Shown: in pieces, positions 12,416-24,182 of the stretch
Position numbering within the stretch: the stretch's first letter is position 1
Layout: every line of letters begins with the position of its first letter
Assembly: GCA_947259705.1 (NCBI GenBank)
Contig: CAMYNL010000003.1
Span: forward strand, 171,860-235,859
DNA from: an uncultured Gammaproteobacteria bacterium
GTDB taxonomy: Bacteria; Pseudomonadota; Gammaproteobacteria; Arenicellales; JAANXG01
Reading direction: 5' to 3'
Length of the DNA stretch: 64,000 bases
Notes under the pieces: model-generated
The model's input: only the letters and a program-made list of their open reading frames with translations
Told to the model about the DNA's origin: nothing
Database searches by the model: none
Program-made: the position numbers and the translations under genes

Positions 12416-15175
12416 ATGAACAGCTTCAATGCCCGCACCACCCTCGACGTCGCTGGAAATAAATTTCAAATCTATGCACTGGATGCGTTGGCCGATAGGT
12501 TCGACCTGACGCGTCTACCATACTCGTTGAAGATTCTGCTGGAAAATCTGTTGCGCTTCGAGGATGGTGCCAATGTCACCAAAGCGCACATCGAGGCGCT
12601 GGCGGGTTGGGACTCGAAAGCGGAACCAAGTATAGAGATCTCTTTCACTCCGGCGCGGGTACTGATGCAGGATTTCACGGGGGTGCCCGCGGTCGTGGAC
12701 CTTGCCACCATGCGAGACGCCATGGTGCAGCTGGACAGCGATCCGGACCGAATAAACCCGCTCTCGCCGGCGGATCTGGTCATAGATCACTCGGTAATGG
12801 TCGATCACTTCGGCACCCATGATGCCGTGGATCTGAATGCCGCCATCGAGTACAAGCGCAACCGGGAGCGCTACCAGTTCCTGCGCTGGGGCCAGAAAGC
12901 CTTCACTAACTTCCGTGTCGTGCCGCCGGCGACCGGGATAGTCCACCAGGTCAACCTCGAATACCTGGCCCAGGTGGTGTTCAGCCGGGCCGTGGACAGT
13001 GTCCAGCAGGCCTACCCGGATACCGTGGTCGGAACCGACTCGCACACCACCATGATCAACGGCGTAGGCGTGCTCGGCTGGGGTGTGGGCGGTATTGAGG
13101 CCGAGGCGGCAATGCTAGGTCAGCCAATCCCGATGTTGATACCCCAGGTGGTGGGATTCAGGCTGGAGGGTCGGCTGCCGGAAGGCGCGACGGCGACGGA
13201 CCTGGTACTCACCGTGGTGCAGATGTTGCGGGAGAAGGGCGTGGTGGGCAAATTCGTCGAGTTCTACGGGGACGGCCTGGACCACCTGTCGCTGGCCGAC
13301 CAGGCCACCATCGCCAATATGGGGCCGGAGTACGGGGCTACGTGCGGGATCTTTCCGATTGACCGGGAGACCCTGAACTACCTGCGCCTGACCGGGCGCA
13401 GCGACGAGCAGATAGCCCTGGTGGAGGCCTATGCACGGCGACAGGGCATGTTCCGCGAAACCGGCGGCCCCGCGGCGGAATACACCGCCGTACTGGAACT
13501 GGACCTGGCCGACGTGGTGCCCAGCCTCGCCGGTCCCAAGCGTCCCCAGGACCGGATACCGCTGAGCGAGAGCAAGACCGTGATCGGTGGCCACCTTGCT
13601 TCGATGCAGGCCGAGCGGTCGGGCGGCGCCGACCGCAACAGGGACATGGCACGCTTCGAGGAGGAAGGTGGCACCACCGCCGTGGGTGGCGACGAATCAC
13701 GCCACGCCGGCTCGGCCGAGGTGGAGTGGGAGGGCAGACATTTCACCCTGGATGACGGTGATGTCGTCATCGCGGCCATTACCAGCTGCACCAACACCTC
13801 CAACCCCGATGTCATCATGGGCGCCGGACTGCTGGCTAAGAAGGCGGTTGACCGGGGACTCAGCGTCAAGCCGTGGGTCAAGACCTCGCTGGCGCCCGGC
13901 TCACAGGTGGTGACTGAGTACCTACGCGAGTCGGGGCTGCTGCCGTTTCTCGAGGAACTCGGCTTCGACGTCGTCGGCTACGGCTGTACTACCTGTATCG
14001 GCAATTCCGGTCCGCTGCCGGACGCCATCAGCCAGGCCATCAATGACAATGATCTAATCGCCTGCTCGGTGTTGTCCGGCAATCGCAACTTCGAAGGTCG
14101 TGTTCACGCCGATGTGCGCATGAACTTTCTCGCATCGCCGCCGCTGGTGGTGGCGTATGCCATTGCGGGGACCACCAACATCGATCTGCTGAACGAACCG
14201 ATCGGACAGGACGAGAACGGCAAGGACGTCTACCTCAGGGACATCTGGCCGTCGCAAAAGGAGATCAATGATGCCGTGGGCGCCACTATTACGCGGGAAA
14301 TGTTCCAGAGCAAGTACGCGGACGTGTTTGCGGGTGATCGCCGCTGGCAACAAATCGATACCCCGGAGGGTTCGCTTTTCGACTGGGAGGCCGGCTCGAC
14401 CTACATCCAAAAGCCCCCGTACTTCGACGGTATGCCCAAGACACCCCTCGGCATAATTCCGATCAAGGGCGCCCGGGTGCTGGCCCGCCTCGGAGACAGC
14501 ATAACCACCGACCATATCTCCCCGGCGGGTGCGATCAAGGCCGACACGCCGGCAGGCCGCTACCTGATCGACAAGGGCGTGGCGCCGGGAGACTTCAACT
14601 CCTATGGATCTCGGCGCGGCAACCACGAGGTCATGATGCGCGGCACATTCGCCAACATAAGATTGCGTAACGAATTGGCCCCGGGCACCGAGGGCGGCTG
14701 GACCAGGCATCAGCCCAGCGGCGAGGAAATGACCATCTACGATGCCGCCGAGAGGTACCAGGCAGAGGGTGTACCGCTGCTGGTAATCGCCGGAAAGGAA
14801 TACGGCACCGGTTCGTCGCGCGACTGGGCGGCAAAGGGATCACGTCTGCTGGGCATACGGGCCGTGCTGGCGGAGTCATTCGAGCGCATACACCGCTCCA
14901 ACCTGATCGGCATGGGATTGCTGCCGCTGCAGTTCAAGCTGGGCGAGGACCGCAACAGCCTGGCACTGGGTGGCGGGGAGAGCTTCGACATCGAGGGCCT
15001 GGCCGCCGGCGTCAAGGAAGTCACCCTGAAGGTGACGGCGGCGGACGGCAGTAGTCGTTCCATCGCCGTCGATGTCCGCATCGACACACCCAAGGAATGG
15101 GACTATTACCAGCACGGCGGCATCTTGCAGTTCGTGCTGCGACAGCTGATCGCAAGCAACCAGCAGGCAGCCTGA
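12416..15175 (+). CDS. acnA: Aconitate hydratase A
   Basis: This TCA-cycle enzyme interconverts citrate and isocitrate with a [4Fe-4S] cluster. The 919 aa protein is of the AcnA/IRP type. Cluster ligands lie in [10 protein letters not shown] and in [12 protein letters not shown]. Substrate-site segments [14 protein letters not shown] and [17 protein letters not shown] are intact, and the swivel domain follows ([12 protein letters not shown]). An inserted stretch around residues 385-425 is rich in charged residues. It is divergent from prpE and convergent with bolA. Confidence 0.97.
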   Translation: MNSFNARTTLDVAGNKFQIYALDALADRFDLTRLPYSLKILLENLLRFEDGANVTKAHIEALAGWDSKAEPSIEISFTPARVLMQDFTGVPAVVDLATMRDAMVQLDSDPDRINPLSPADLVIDHSVMVDHFGTHDAVDLNAAIEYKRNRERYQFLRWGQKAFTNFRVVPPATGIVHQVNLEYLAQVVFSRAVDSVQQAYPDTVVGTDSHTTMINGVGVLGWGVGGIEAEAAMLGQPIPMLIPQVVGFRLEGRLPEGATATDLVLTVVQMLREKGVVGKFVEFYGDGLDHLSLADQATIANMGPEYGATCGIFPIDRETLNYLRLTGRSDEQIALVEAYARRQGMFRETGGPAAEYTAVLELDLADVVPSLAGPKRPQDRIPLSESKTVIGGHLASMQAERSGGADRNRDMARFEEEGGTTAVGGDESRHAGSAEVEWEGRHFTLDDGDVVIAAITSCTNTSNPDVIMGAGLLAKKAVDRGLSVKPWVKTSLAPGSQVVTEYLRESGLLPFLEELGFDVVGYGCTTCIGNSGPLPDAISQAINDNDLIACSVLSGNRNFEGRVHADVRMNFLASPPLVVAYAIAGTTNIDLLNEPIGQDENGKDVYLRDIWPSQKEINDAVGATITREMFQSKYADVFAGDRRWQQIDTPEGSLFDWEAGSTYIQKPPYFDGMPKTPLGIIPIKGARVLARLGDSITTDHISPAGAIKADTPAGRYLIDKGVAPGDFNSYGSRRGNHEVMMRGTFANIRLRNELAPGTEGGWTRHQPSGEEMTIYDAAERYQAEGVPLLVIAGKEYGTGSSRDWAAKGSRLLGIRAVLAESFERIHRSNLIGMGLLPLQFKLGEDRNSLALGGGESFDIEGLAAGVKEVTLKVTAADGSSRSIAVDVRIDTPKEWDYYQHGGILQFVLRQLIASNQQAA

Positions 15176-15239
15176 AGTCAAGCTCCCGGCCGATGGGACC
15201 TGTCCGGATACCGCCGGGACCCGACGCCGGCGTGACCGT

Positions 15240-15506
15240 TCAGAGTTCGTCCGGACTGTGAGCGGAGATGCTCAGGGCATGTACCTGGTCACCCATGGCG
15301 TCGCCCAGGGCGGCGTATATCATGCGATGACGGGCCACGGTATTTTCGCCGCGAAACTTTGCGGAAACGATGGTCACCGCGAAGTGTCCACCCCCGCTGC
15401 GTGCTCCGGCGTGCCCGGCGTGCAGGTGGCTCTCGTCGACCACTTCCAGGGCATCCGGGGCGAGCGCGGCGGTGAGTCGCTCGCGGACCAGTCCGATCCG
15501 GTCCAT
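15240..15506 (-). CDS. bolA: BolA family protein
   Basis: The 88 aa protein has the BolA fold: an N-terminal helix (IGLVRERLTAAL), the loop DESHLHAGHAGARSGGGHFAV containing the histidines used for Fe-S sharing with monothiol glutaredoxins, and the helix with RHRMIYAALGDAM followed by VHALSIS. BolA proteins take part in iron-sulfur trafficking and stress response. It lies 3 nt after yciI as the last gene of yciB-yciI-bolA and converges with acnA, itself an Fe-S enzyme. Confidence 0.9.
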   Translation of the reverse strand: MDRIGLVRERLTAALAPDALEVVDESHLHAGHAGARSGGGHFAVTIVSAKFRGENTVARHRMIYAALGDAMGDQVHALSISAHSPDEL

Positions 15507-15509
15507 GGG

Positions 15510-15806
15510 TCAGTAGACGCGCTTATAGGGCTTCACGGTAACGTCCCGGTAAACGCCCGCGGCCACATAGGGATCATCGTCGGCCCAGGCGCGGGCCGCC
15601 TCCAGGGAGTCGAACTCGGCGATGATGATGCTGCCGCTGAAGCCGGCTAAACCGGGGTCCTCGCTGTCTATCGCCGGAGTGGGTCCGGCGGTGAGCAGCC
15701 TGCCTTCATTGCGCAGGTCGTCAAGTCGGCGCAGATGGTCCTTCCGCACGCCGCTTCGCCGCTCGAGGCTGTCCTCGTTGTCGCTGGCGATGATGATGTA
15801 GTACAT
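15510..15806 (-). CDS. yciI: YciI family protein
   Basis: The 98 aa product begins [15 protein letters not shown] and has the conserved His of [22 protein letters not shown] and the Asp of [16 protein letters not shown], both typical of the YciI ferredoxin-like fold. The biochemical function is not established. The start is the ATG at 15806, 2 nt after the yciB stop; a longer frame running to 16265 is only an out-of-frame extension over yciB. The yciB-yciI-bolA order is common in gammaproteobacteria. Confidence 0.9.
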   Translation of the reverse strand: MYYIIIASDNEDSLERRSGVRKDHLRRLDDLRNEGRLLTAGPTPAIDSEDPGLAGFSGSIIIAEFDSLEAARAWADDDPYVAAGVYRDVTVKPYKRVY

Positions 15807-15808
15807 CG

Positions 15809-16378
15809 TCAATTCCCCTCGTTCTCGGTGATGCGCACGTGTTTGGAGACCGCCAGCATTACGCCGAACATGAACAGGAACGTGATGATCAGGGTCCCGA
15901 ACACCTTGAAGTTCACCCAGTGTTCCCGCTGCACCTCCGGGTCCAGGTCGGCGCCGTAATAGAACGCCACATAGAGGTTGAGGAAACCCATAAACAGCGT
16001 GAATGCGGCGAAACTCAGGTTCATCAGCTTCCATATACGCTCCGGCAGTTCCATTTTGCTCCCCATGAGCCTCTCCGCAGCGGTTCTCTCGCCGATGAAA
16101 TGGGTGCCGAAAAGAATCAACGAGAATACCCAGTAAACAACCGTGGGCTTCCAGCGAATAAAAAAGTCGTCGTGGATGATGATGGTGGCTCCGCCCAGAA
16201 ATACGATTGCGGCCAGCGTAATCCAATGCATGGCCTCCACCCGCCGTCCGCTGAAATACAGCCACAGAACCTGCACCAGTGATGCGACAACGGCGACCCC
16301 GGTAGCAACATAAATGTCGTAGATCTTGAAGGCGACGAAGAACAGCACCAGGGGAAAGAAATCGAACAACAGCTTCAT
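15809..16378 (-). CDS. yciB: Inner membrane septation protein YciB (IspZ)
   Basis: The 189 aa polytopic membrane protein has the family N-terminus [18 protein letters not shown] and five hydrophobic segments. The conserved stretch [19 protein letters not shown] and the helix with [22 protein letters not shown] are present. YciB affects envelope integrity and septation; its molecular role remains unclear. It is the first gene of the leftward yciB-yciI-bolA unit. Confidence 0.93.
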   Translation of the reverse strand: MKLLFDFFPLVLFFVAFKIYDIYVATGVAVVASLVQVLWLYFSGRRVEAMHWITLAAIVFLGGATIIIHDDFFIRWKPTVVYWVFSLILFGTHFIGERTAAERLMGSKMELPERIWKLMNLSFAAFTLFMGFLNLYVAFYYGADLDPEVQREHWVNFKVFGTLIITFLFMFGVMLAVSKHVRITENEGN

Positions 16379-16772
16379 GATGATATGGCTATTTCGTTAT
16401 GTCACGCTAAAAACATGTAGGCACGATGTCCGCTGGAGTCCATCCGCACCTCCTGGACCCGGTTCACATATGGTCTCGCCACGCGCCGCGGCAGGTACCG
16501 GGTGGCAACGAGACTACCGCCGCACGGCGGCGGGTCCGGCACGCCGCGTCAGCGTCTGTACATGATCCAACAGGACTCATCGGTTCGTCCAGTCCGGCGC
16601 CCGCAGCAGCGGTCCTGCAACCCGCGTCGGCGAGGATGCGGCGCGGTGTATCCTGTCGTATGATCATCCCGCCCGCTGCCGGCGGGCTCGGCGGGCGATA
16701 ATACTTGATAGTATTGCCGGCAGGCCAGTTCAGGCTCGACAGAAGGTGTTCAATGCGCGAGATAGCAGTCAG
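16379..16772. other. Gap of about 390 bp before the nucleoside kinase
   Basis: No gene was recognised. Near the right end a GC-rich palindromic segment (CCCGCCCGCTG then CCGGCGGGCTCGGCGGG, about 16668-16696) is followed by a perfect inverted repeat AATACT-TGAT-AGTATT at 16700-16715. The repeat sits where an operator for the kinase-panC unit could be. No clear -35/-10 pair was found. Confidence 0.4.
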
Positions 16773-17423
16773 ATGAAGGCGGAGGCGCCCGCATACGTAG
16801 TCGTCGAGGGACCGATCGGGGTGGGCAAGACCAGCCTGGCGCGGCGGCTCGCGGAGGCCTTCGAATGCGAACTGGTGCTGGAGCAGCCAGCCGAGAATCC
16901 GTTCCTGGAGCGTTTTTATCGTTCGCGGCAGCAGTATGCGCTGCCGACACAACTTTATTTCCTGTTTCAGCGCACGCGTCAGTTGCAGGACCTGAAACAA
17001 GGAGACATGTTCAGCCCGATGAGGGTGGCGGATTTCCTGCTGGAGAAGGACTCCCTGTTCGCCCAGGTCACCCTGGACGATGACGAACACCGGCTCTATC
17101 AGCAAGTGTTCACCAAACTGGCACTTGATGTACCTGATCCGGATCTGGTCATCTATCTGCAGGCGCCGGTCGAGGTGCTGCTCGAACGCATCCGACGGCG
17201 CGGTGTTGACTACGAGAGACATATCAATGCCGCGTACCTGGAGAGCCTGGTGGAAGCCTATACAGCGTTCTTTTATCGTTACTCGGGTTCGCCGTTGTTG
17301 ATAATCAACGCGGCGGACATCAATTTCGTAGACCGTGACGAGGATTTCGACACCCTGTTGCAGCACATTCGATCAATCCGAAGCGGTCGACATTACTTCA
17401 ATCCACTGGTATCCAGCACCTGA
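16773..17423 (+). CDS. Deoxynucleoside kinase-like protein
   Basis: This enzyme should phosphorylate deoxynucleosides using ATP. Walker A is VVVEGPIGVGKTSLARRL near the N-terminus. The ERFYRSRQQYALPTQLYFLFQR segment and the lid LLERIRRRGVDYERHI match the dNK/dGK family. In many gammaproteobacteria this gene stands beside folK or panB/panC, and here panC follows after 15 nt. The ATG at 16773 is preferred; an in-frame GTG at 16746 would add nine residues. The specific nucleoside cannot be read from sequence. Confidence 0.87.
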   Translation: MKAEAPAYVVVEGPIGVGKTSLARRLAEAFECELVLEQPAENPFLERFYRSRQQYALPTQLYFLFQRTRQLQDLKQGDMFSPMRVADFLLEKDSLFAQVTLDDDEHRLYQQVFTKLALDVPDPDLVIYLQAPVEVLLERIRRRGVDYERHINAAYLESLVEAYTAFFYRYSGSPLLIINAADINFVDRDEDFDTLLQHIRSIRSGRHYFNPLVSST

Positions 17424-17438
17424 ACCCTGCACCCGGTA

Positions 17439-18287
17439 GTGGAAGTAGTGCATAGCATCGAGGAAATCAGGCGGGAGGTCCGAAATCTGCGGAATCGCAG
17501 TGCAACGATCGGCTTCGTACCGACCATGGGCAACCTTCATGCCGGTCATCTCAGCCTGGTGAAGGATGCTGCCGCGTCGTGCGGCGCGGTGGTCGTCAGC
17601 ATCTATGTCAACCCCATGCAGTTTGGCCCGACGGAAGATTTTTCGACCTATCCGAGAACTCTGGAGCAGGACCTCGAACTGCTGCGGGAGGCGGGGACCA
17701 TCACCGTTTTTCAGCCTGATGACGAGGCGATGTATCCGCACGGGACCACCGGGCAGACTTTCGTCGAGGTGCCGCTGATGGGCGAGATGCTGTGTGGGGC
17801 AGCCCGGCCCGGCCATTTTCGCGGTGTCAGCACCGTGGTGGCGCGACTGCTCAACATCGTGCAGCCCGATCTAGCCGTGTTCGGCAAAAAGGACTATCAG
17901 CAACTGGCGATCATCCGCCGCATGGTCGCAGATCTGGCGATTCCGGTGGAGATAGTGGGTGGTGAAACCATTCGCGCCGAGGACGGACTGGCACTCAGTT
18001 CCCGAAATCGTTATCTGACTGCGGAGCAGCGGCGCCAGGCGCCGTGTCTGTATGCGTCGCTGCTGGAGGCCGCGGAGCAGGTCAGGGCGGGTCGGCAAGC
18101 CTTCGCGCAGATCGAACAGGCGGCGCTGCAGGAACTGCGGGGGTGCGGTTTCCAGCCAGACTATGTTTCCATCAGGCGCCAGCAGGATCTGCAGCCGGCC
18201 GGAGCAGGCGACAGAGTGCTAGTCGTGCTGGCAGCCGCGCGCCTCGGCCAGGCTCGCCTGATCGACAATGTCGAAATCGTACTCTGA
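17439..18287 (+). CDS. panC: Pantothenate synthetase
   Basis: PanC joins pantoate and beta-alanine with ATP to give pantothenate. The 282 aa protein has the signature PTMGNLHAGHLSLV (HIGH-like motif), the YVNPMQFGPTEDF pantoate-binding segment, FGKKDYQQLAIIRRMV and ALSSRNRYL (KMSKS-like). It begins with GTG. It follows the nucleoside kinase; panB, which usually separates them, is absent, and panD is not in the window. Confidence 0.96.
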   Translation: MEVVHSIEEIRREVRNLRNRSATIGFVPTMGNLHAGHLSLVKDAAASCGAVVVSIYVNPMQFGPTEDFSTYPRTLEQDLELLREAGTITVFQPDDEAMYPHGTTGQTFVEVPLMGEMLCGAARPGHFRGVSTVVARLLNIVQPDLAVFGKKDYQQLAIIRRMVADLAIPVEIVGGETIRAEDGLALSSRNRYLTAEQRRQAPCLYASLLEAAEQVRAGRQAFAQIEQAALQELRGCGFQPDYVSIRRQQDLQPAGAGDRVLVVLAAARLGQARLIDNVEIVL

Positions 18288-18399
18288 CTTTTCGACGTTT
18301 GCTGGCAAGGGCATCGCCGTTACCGGCCCCGTCGCGCGTCGAATCGGGCCGGCGGACCGAGGACGTGAAACGGTACCTGGCAGCGCGGTATCATAATGA

Positions 18400-18486
18400 T
18401 GGTACCGAGGGTCGGACTCGAACCGACACGGTGTTGCCACCACCAGATTTTGAGTCTGGCGCGTCTACCAGTTTCGCCACCTCGGC
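18400..18486 (-). tRNA. tRNA-Leu, anticodon CAA
   Basis: The 87 nt gene reads from 18486 to 18400 and includes an encoded CCA. The acceptor stem is GCCGAGG/CCTCGGT with a terminal G.U pair. The anticodon arm is CCAGA-CTCAAAA-TCTGG, giving anticodon CAA (UUG codons). A long variable arm typical of class II tRNAs follows, then the T arm GGTTCGAGTCC. It strongly resembles E. coli leuX. It is antisense to the panC-queA direction of transcription. Confidence 0.95.
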
Positions 18487-18498
18487 AGGTGGGCGAAA

Positions 18499-18527
18499 AG
18501 TATAACCATGTCCGATGACGGCGGCAA
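18499..18527 (-). promoter_or_regulatory. Promoter of tRNA-Leu(CAA)
   Basis: On the minus strand TTGCCG (18527-18522) and TATACT (18504-18499) are separated by 17 bp. Transcription should begin about 6 nt before the mature tRNA 5' end at 18486. The -35 lies only 18 bp upstream of the queA start codon on the other strand. Confidence 0.75.
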
Positions 18528-18545
18528 AACCGCCGTTGAACACCA

Positions 18546-20713
<2,168 letters not shown>

Positions 20714-20858
20714 GCCCGCAGGCACCACATCCTGTGGTCCGGGGCGGGGACAGGGCCTCACAGGCACTAAATATTTCGCCATCCGCTGTGGCATAATACC
20801 GCGCCGCTGCAGGTCAGCGATTTTTCGAATGCATCGCGTGATGAGGAAACCCTAGATA

Positions 20859-21188
20859 ATGAACCTTTTTATCTCCGAAGCCTGGGCACAAGCCGGAGGC
20901 AGCTCTCAGGGCGGGGGTCTGCTGGGTCTGCTGCCCATCGTTCTGATCTTCGTTCTGTTCTACTTCCTGCTGATACGACCCCAGCAGAAGCGTCAGAAGC
21001 AGCACAAGGAAATGGTCAATAATCTCAAGAAGGGCGACGAAGTGGTCACCGTCGGGGGCACGCTGGGCAAGATCACCGATGTCGGTGAAAATTTCGTGAC
21101 CCTGGCCATCACCGACAGCGTCGAGATCAAGGTCCAGCGTCATGCCGTGCAGACCATGATGCCCAAAGGCACGATCAAGGAAGCCTGA
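20859..21188 (+). CDS. yajC: Preprotein translocase subunit YajC
   Basis: YajC is a small inner-membrane partner of SecDF-YidC. The 109 aa protein has one helix (GLLPIVLIFVLFYFLLIRPQQKRQK) and a soluble domain with NNLKKGDEVVTVGGTLGKI, both diagnostic. It lies between tgt and secD in the usual order. CATAATAC near 20793 is a weak possible -10 in the 145 bp gap after tgt. Confidence 0.96.
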   Translation: MNLFISEAWAQAGGSSQGGGLLGLLPIVLIFVLFYFLLIRPQQKRQKQHKEMVNNLKKGDEVVTVGGTLGKITDVGENFVTLAITDSVEIKVQRHAVQTMMPKGTIKEA

Positions 21189-21231
21189 TCACGCACCGCA
21201 GTTCACCAGCGCCGGCAGCAATCAACTCCAA

Positions 21232-23115
21232 ATGAATCAGTACCCGATCTGGAAATATCTCATCATCCTGGCAGTCGTCGTCCCGGGACTGCTTTACGCC
21301 GTGCCTAACCTGTACGGCGAAGACCCGGGCGTCCAGGTGGTCGGGGTTCGCTCCTACAAGGCCGATCAGGACGTACTGCAGAGTATGGAGGGCGCGTTGC
21401 GGGAGGTCGGTATCGAGTGGACGCAATCCAGTCTTGACGAACGCGGCATCCAGATGCGGTTCGCCGACACTGAGATCCAGCTCAAGGCCAAGGATCTGTT
21501 GCAGCTGGAACTCGGGGACAATTACACCGTCGCCCTCAGCCTGATACCGGCCACCCCTGCCTGGCTGACCAGCATCGGCGGCCAGCCGATGTACCTCGGC
21601 CTGGACCTGCGTGGCGGCGTGCATTTCCTGATGGAAGTTGACATGGACGGTGCCATACGTGCCGCCGAGGAACGCTATGTGGGTGACCTGCGGTCAGCGC
21701 TGCGTGAAGCGAAGGTGCGTTACCTGACCGTACGCAGGCAGGCTTTGGGCGGTGTCGAGATCAAGTTCCGGGACGCCGAGCAGTTGGCTAAGGGTCAGGT
21801 CCTGATAGATCGCGATATGCCGGAACTGCAGCTACAGAAGACCGAACGTGACGGCCGGCCGGTTCTCGCGGTGAGCCTCAGGCCGGCACAGGTCGACGAA
21901 GTCAAGAAGTTCGCCCTGGAGCAGAACATGACCGCACTGCGCAACCGCGTTGATGAACTCGGTGTCGCCGAACCGGTGGTTCAGCAACAGGGCGATCGCC
22001 GTATCGTGGTGCAACTGCCCGGCGTTCAGGACACCGCCAAGGCCAAGGAGATACTCGGTCGAACGGCGACGCTGGAAATCATGATGGTGGACGAGGAACA
22101 CGATCTGCCAAGCGCTTTGCAGGGCACGATTCCGGCCGGGTCCAAGCTTTTTCGCGCGCGCCGGGGCGGACAGATACTGCTCGAGAACCGGGTCGTATAT
22201 TCCGGGGACAACATTGTCGATGCGGCCGCTGGTATCGACAGCCGCACCGGGGGACCGGTCGTGCACATCACCCTGGACGCGAGGGGTGCGGCCATCAATC
22301 AGAGAGTGACGGGCAAGAATATCGGCAAGCGCATGGCTGTGGTCTATATCGAAGTCAAAAGCGACGTCAAGCGAGACGCTGAGGGAAACCCGGTTCTGGA
22401 CCAGAGCGGCGCCCCGGTCAAGGTGAAGAAGCGCGTCGAGGAAGTCATTACAGCCCCGGTGATCAGAGACCAGCTGGGCAAACGATTCCAGATCGAGGGG
22501 CTGGAGAGCATCACAGAATCCCGCGACCTCGCGCTGCTGCTTCGCGCTGGGGCGCTGGCAGCCCCCATCGAGATCATCGAGGAACGTACCGTCGGCCCCA
22601 GCCTGGGCAAGGACAACATCGCGCAAGGATTTCAGTCGGTGGTGATCGGGTTCCTGCTGGTGCTGGTGTTCATGGTGGTCTACTATCGCCTGTTCGGGGC
22701 CGTGGCCTGTGTGGCTCTGATGCTCAATCTGGTGTTGATCGTGGCGGTGTTGTCCATGTTCCAGGCCACCCTCACTTTGCCCGGTGTTGCCGGTATCGTA
22801 TTGACGGTGGGTATGGCGGTGGACGCCAACGTGCTCATATTCGAACGTATCAGAGAGGAAATCCGCAACGGCAATACACCTCAGGCGAGCATCCACGTTG
22901 GCTATAACCGTGCGCTGTCCACCATCGTGGACGCTAATATCACGACACTCATCGCCGCTGTCGTGCTGTTCAATTTCGGCACCGGACCCATCAAGGGCTT
23001 CGCCATCACACTCAGTATCGGCATTATCACGTCCATGTTTACCGCCATCGTGGGAACGCGCGGTGTGATCAATCTAATCTACGGCGGCCGCCGCGTAAGC
23101 AGCTTATCGATCTGA
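21232..23115 (+). CDS. secD: Protein translocase subunit SecD
   Basis: SecD works with SecF to complete protein export using the proton motive force. The 627 aa protein has an N-terminal helix, a periplasmic P1 domain including YLGLDLRGGVHFLMEVD and VAEPVVQQQGDRRIVVQLPG, and five C-terminal helices with the motifs GMAVDANVLIFERIREE and NITTLIAAVVLFNFGTGPIKGFA. It shares one base with secF (TGATG). Confidence 0.97.
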   Translation: MNQYPIWKYLIILAVVVPGLLYAVPNLYGEDPGVQVVGVRSYKADQDVLQSMEGALREVGIEWTQSSLDERGIQMRFADTEIQLKAKDLLQLELGDNYTVALSLIPATPAWLTSIGGQPMYLGLDLRGGVHFLMEVDMDGAIRAAEERYVGDLRSALREAKVRYLTVRRQALGGVEIKFRDAEQLAKGQVLIDRDMPELQLQKTERDGRPVLAVSLRPAQVDEVKKFALEQNMTALRNRVDELGVAEPVVQQQGDRRIVVQLPGVQDTAKAKEILGRTATLEIMMVDEEHDLPSALQGTIPAGSKLFRARRGGQILLENRVVYSGDNIVDAAAGIDSRTGGPVVHITLDARGAAINQRVTGKNIGKRMAVVYIEVKSDVKRDAEGNPVLDQSGAPVKVKKRVEEVITAPVIRDQLGKRFQIEGLESITESRDLALLLRAGALAAPIEIIEERTVGPSLGKDNIAQGFQSVVIGFLLVLVFMVVYYRLFGAVACVALMLNLVLIVAVLSMFQATLTLPGVAGIVLTVGMAVDANVLIFERIREEIRNGNTPQASIHVGYNRALSTIVDANITTLIAAVVLFNFGTGPIKGFAITLSIGIITSMFTAIVGTRGVINLIYGGRRVSSLSI

Positions 23116-24128
23116 TGGAACTTATCCAGAAAACCACTAACGTCGACTTCTTGGGCAGGCGCAGGCTGGCCCTGATCGTGTCGAGCGCGTTGATACTGAT
23201 CGGTGTCGCATCCCTGGCCGTGCGCGGGCTGAATTTCGGCATCGATTTCACCGGCGGCACGCTGGTGGAAGTGTCCTACGCAGAGTCGGTGGAAATCGGC
23301 ACGGTCAGGCAGACCCTGCGCAGCGGCGGCTTTGAGGATGCCGTGGTGCAATATTTCGGAACTTCGCGAGACGTAATGGTGCGCCTGCCAGTTACCGGGG
23401 AGAAGGCCAGTGCCGAGCTCAGCAGCGCAATCATGGAGGCACTGCGGCAACCCTATGGAGAGCGATTGGCGGAGCAGTCGCGCGGAACCGTGCAGCGCTG
23501 CGAATCTGGGCCCGGCGGGGCGGTTGCCGATTGCAAGGTGCAGATGCGCCGCGTCGAATTCGTCGGTCCCCAGGTGGGGCGCGAGCTGACCGAGCAGGGC
23601 GGGTTGGCCATGATCTATGCGCTGATAGCGATACTCGCCTACGTGGCCGTTAGGTTCGAGTGGCGATTCGCGATAGGCTCCGTGGTCGCGTTGATCCACG
23701 ATGTGCTGGTTACCGTGGGCCTGTTCTCGCTGCTGCAGCTGGAGTTTTCCCTGCCGGTACTGGCCGCGGTGCTGGCGGTGATCGGTTACTCGCTGAACGA
23801 CACCATCGTTGTGTTTGACCGCATCAGGGAGAATTTCCGCAAGATGCGGAAGGCAAGCCCGGTGGAAATCATGAACCGGTCCATCAACCAGACGCTGCGG
23901 CGTACGCTGCTCACCTCGCTGACCACCCTGCTGGTGCTTCTGGCGCTGTTTTTCTTTGGCGGCGAGGTTATACACGGTTTTGCAACCGCCCTGATCATCG
24001 GTGTCGTGGTTGGATCCTACTCTTCCATCTTCGTAGCGAGTCCGATGGTACTTGCCTTGGGTGTGTCGCGCGAGGACATGCTGCCGGTGGAGAAGGAAGG
24101 GGCGGATCACGAACAGATCCTGCCATAG
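23115..24128 (+). CDS. secF: Protein translocase subunit SecF
   Basis: The 337 aa SecF has a first helix followed by the signature LNFGIDFTGGTLVEVSY, a periplasmic loop, and five C-terminal helices with GYSLNDTIVVFDRIREN and TLLTSLTTLLVLLALFFFGG. It completes yajC-secD-secF. The following glyA begins 54 bp later and may share the transcript. Confidence 0.97.
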   Translation: MELIQKTTNVDFLGRRRLALIVSSALILIGVASLAVRGLNFGIDFTGGTLVEVSYAESVEIGTVRQTLRSGGFEDAVVQYFGTSRDVMVRLPVTGEKASAELSSAIMEALRQPYGERLAEQSRGTVQRCESGPGGAVADCKVQMRRVEFVGPQVGRELTEQGGLAMIYALIAILAYVAVRFEWRFAIGSVVALIHDVLVTVGLFSLLQLEFSLPVLAAVLAVIGYSLNDTIVVFDRIRENFRKMRKASPVEIMNRSINQTLRRTLLTSLTTLLVLLALFFFGGEVIHGFATALIIGVVVGSYSSIFVASPMVLALGVSREDMLPVEKEGADHEQILP

Positions 24129-24182
24129 CTCATGTCCAAATCCGCACACGCTGGTTCACCGCTGCCGTCTGGAGAGGACTCT

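Noticed and set aside
20724..20738. Stem ACCACA-TCC-TGTGGT after tgt
   Set aside because: Short stem and no T run; not a convincing terminator.
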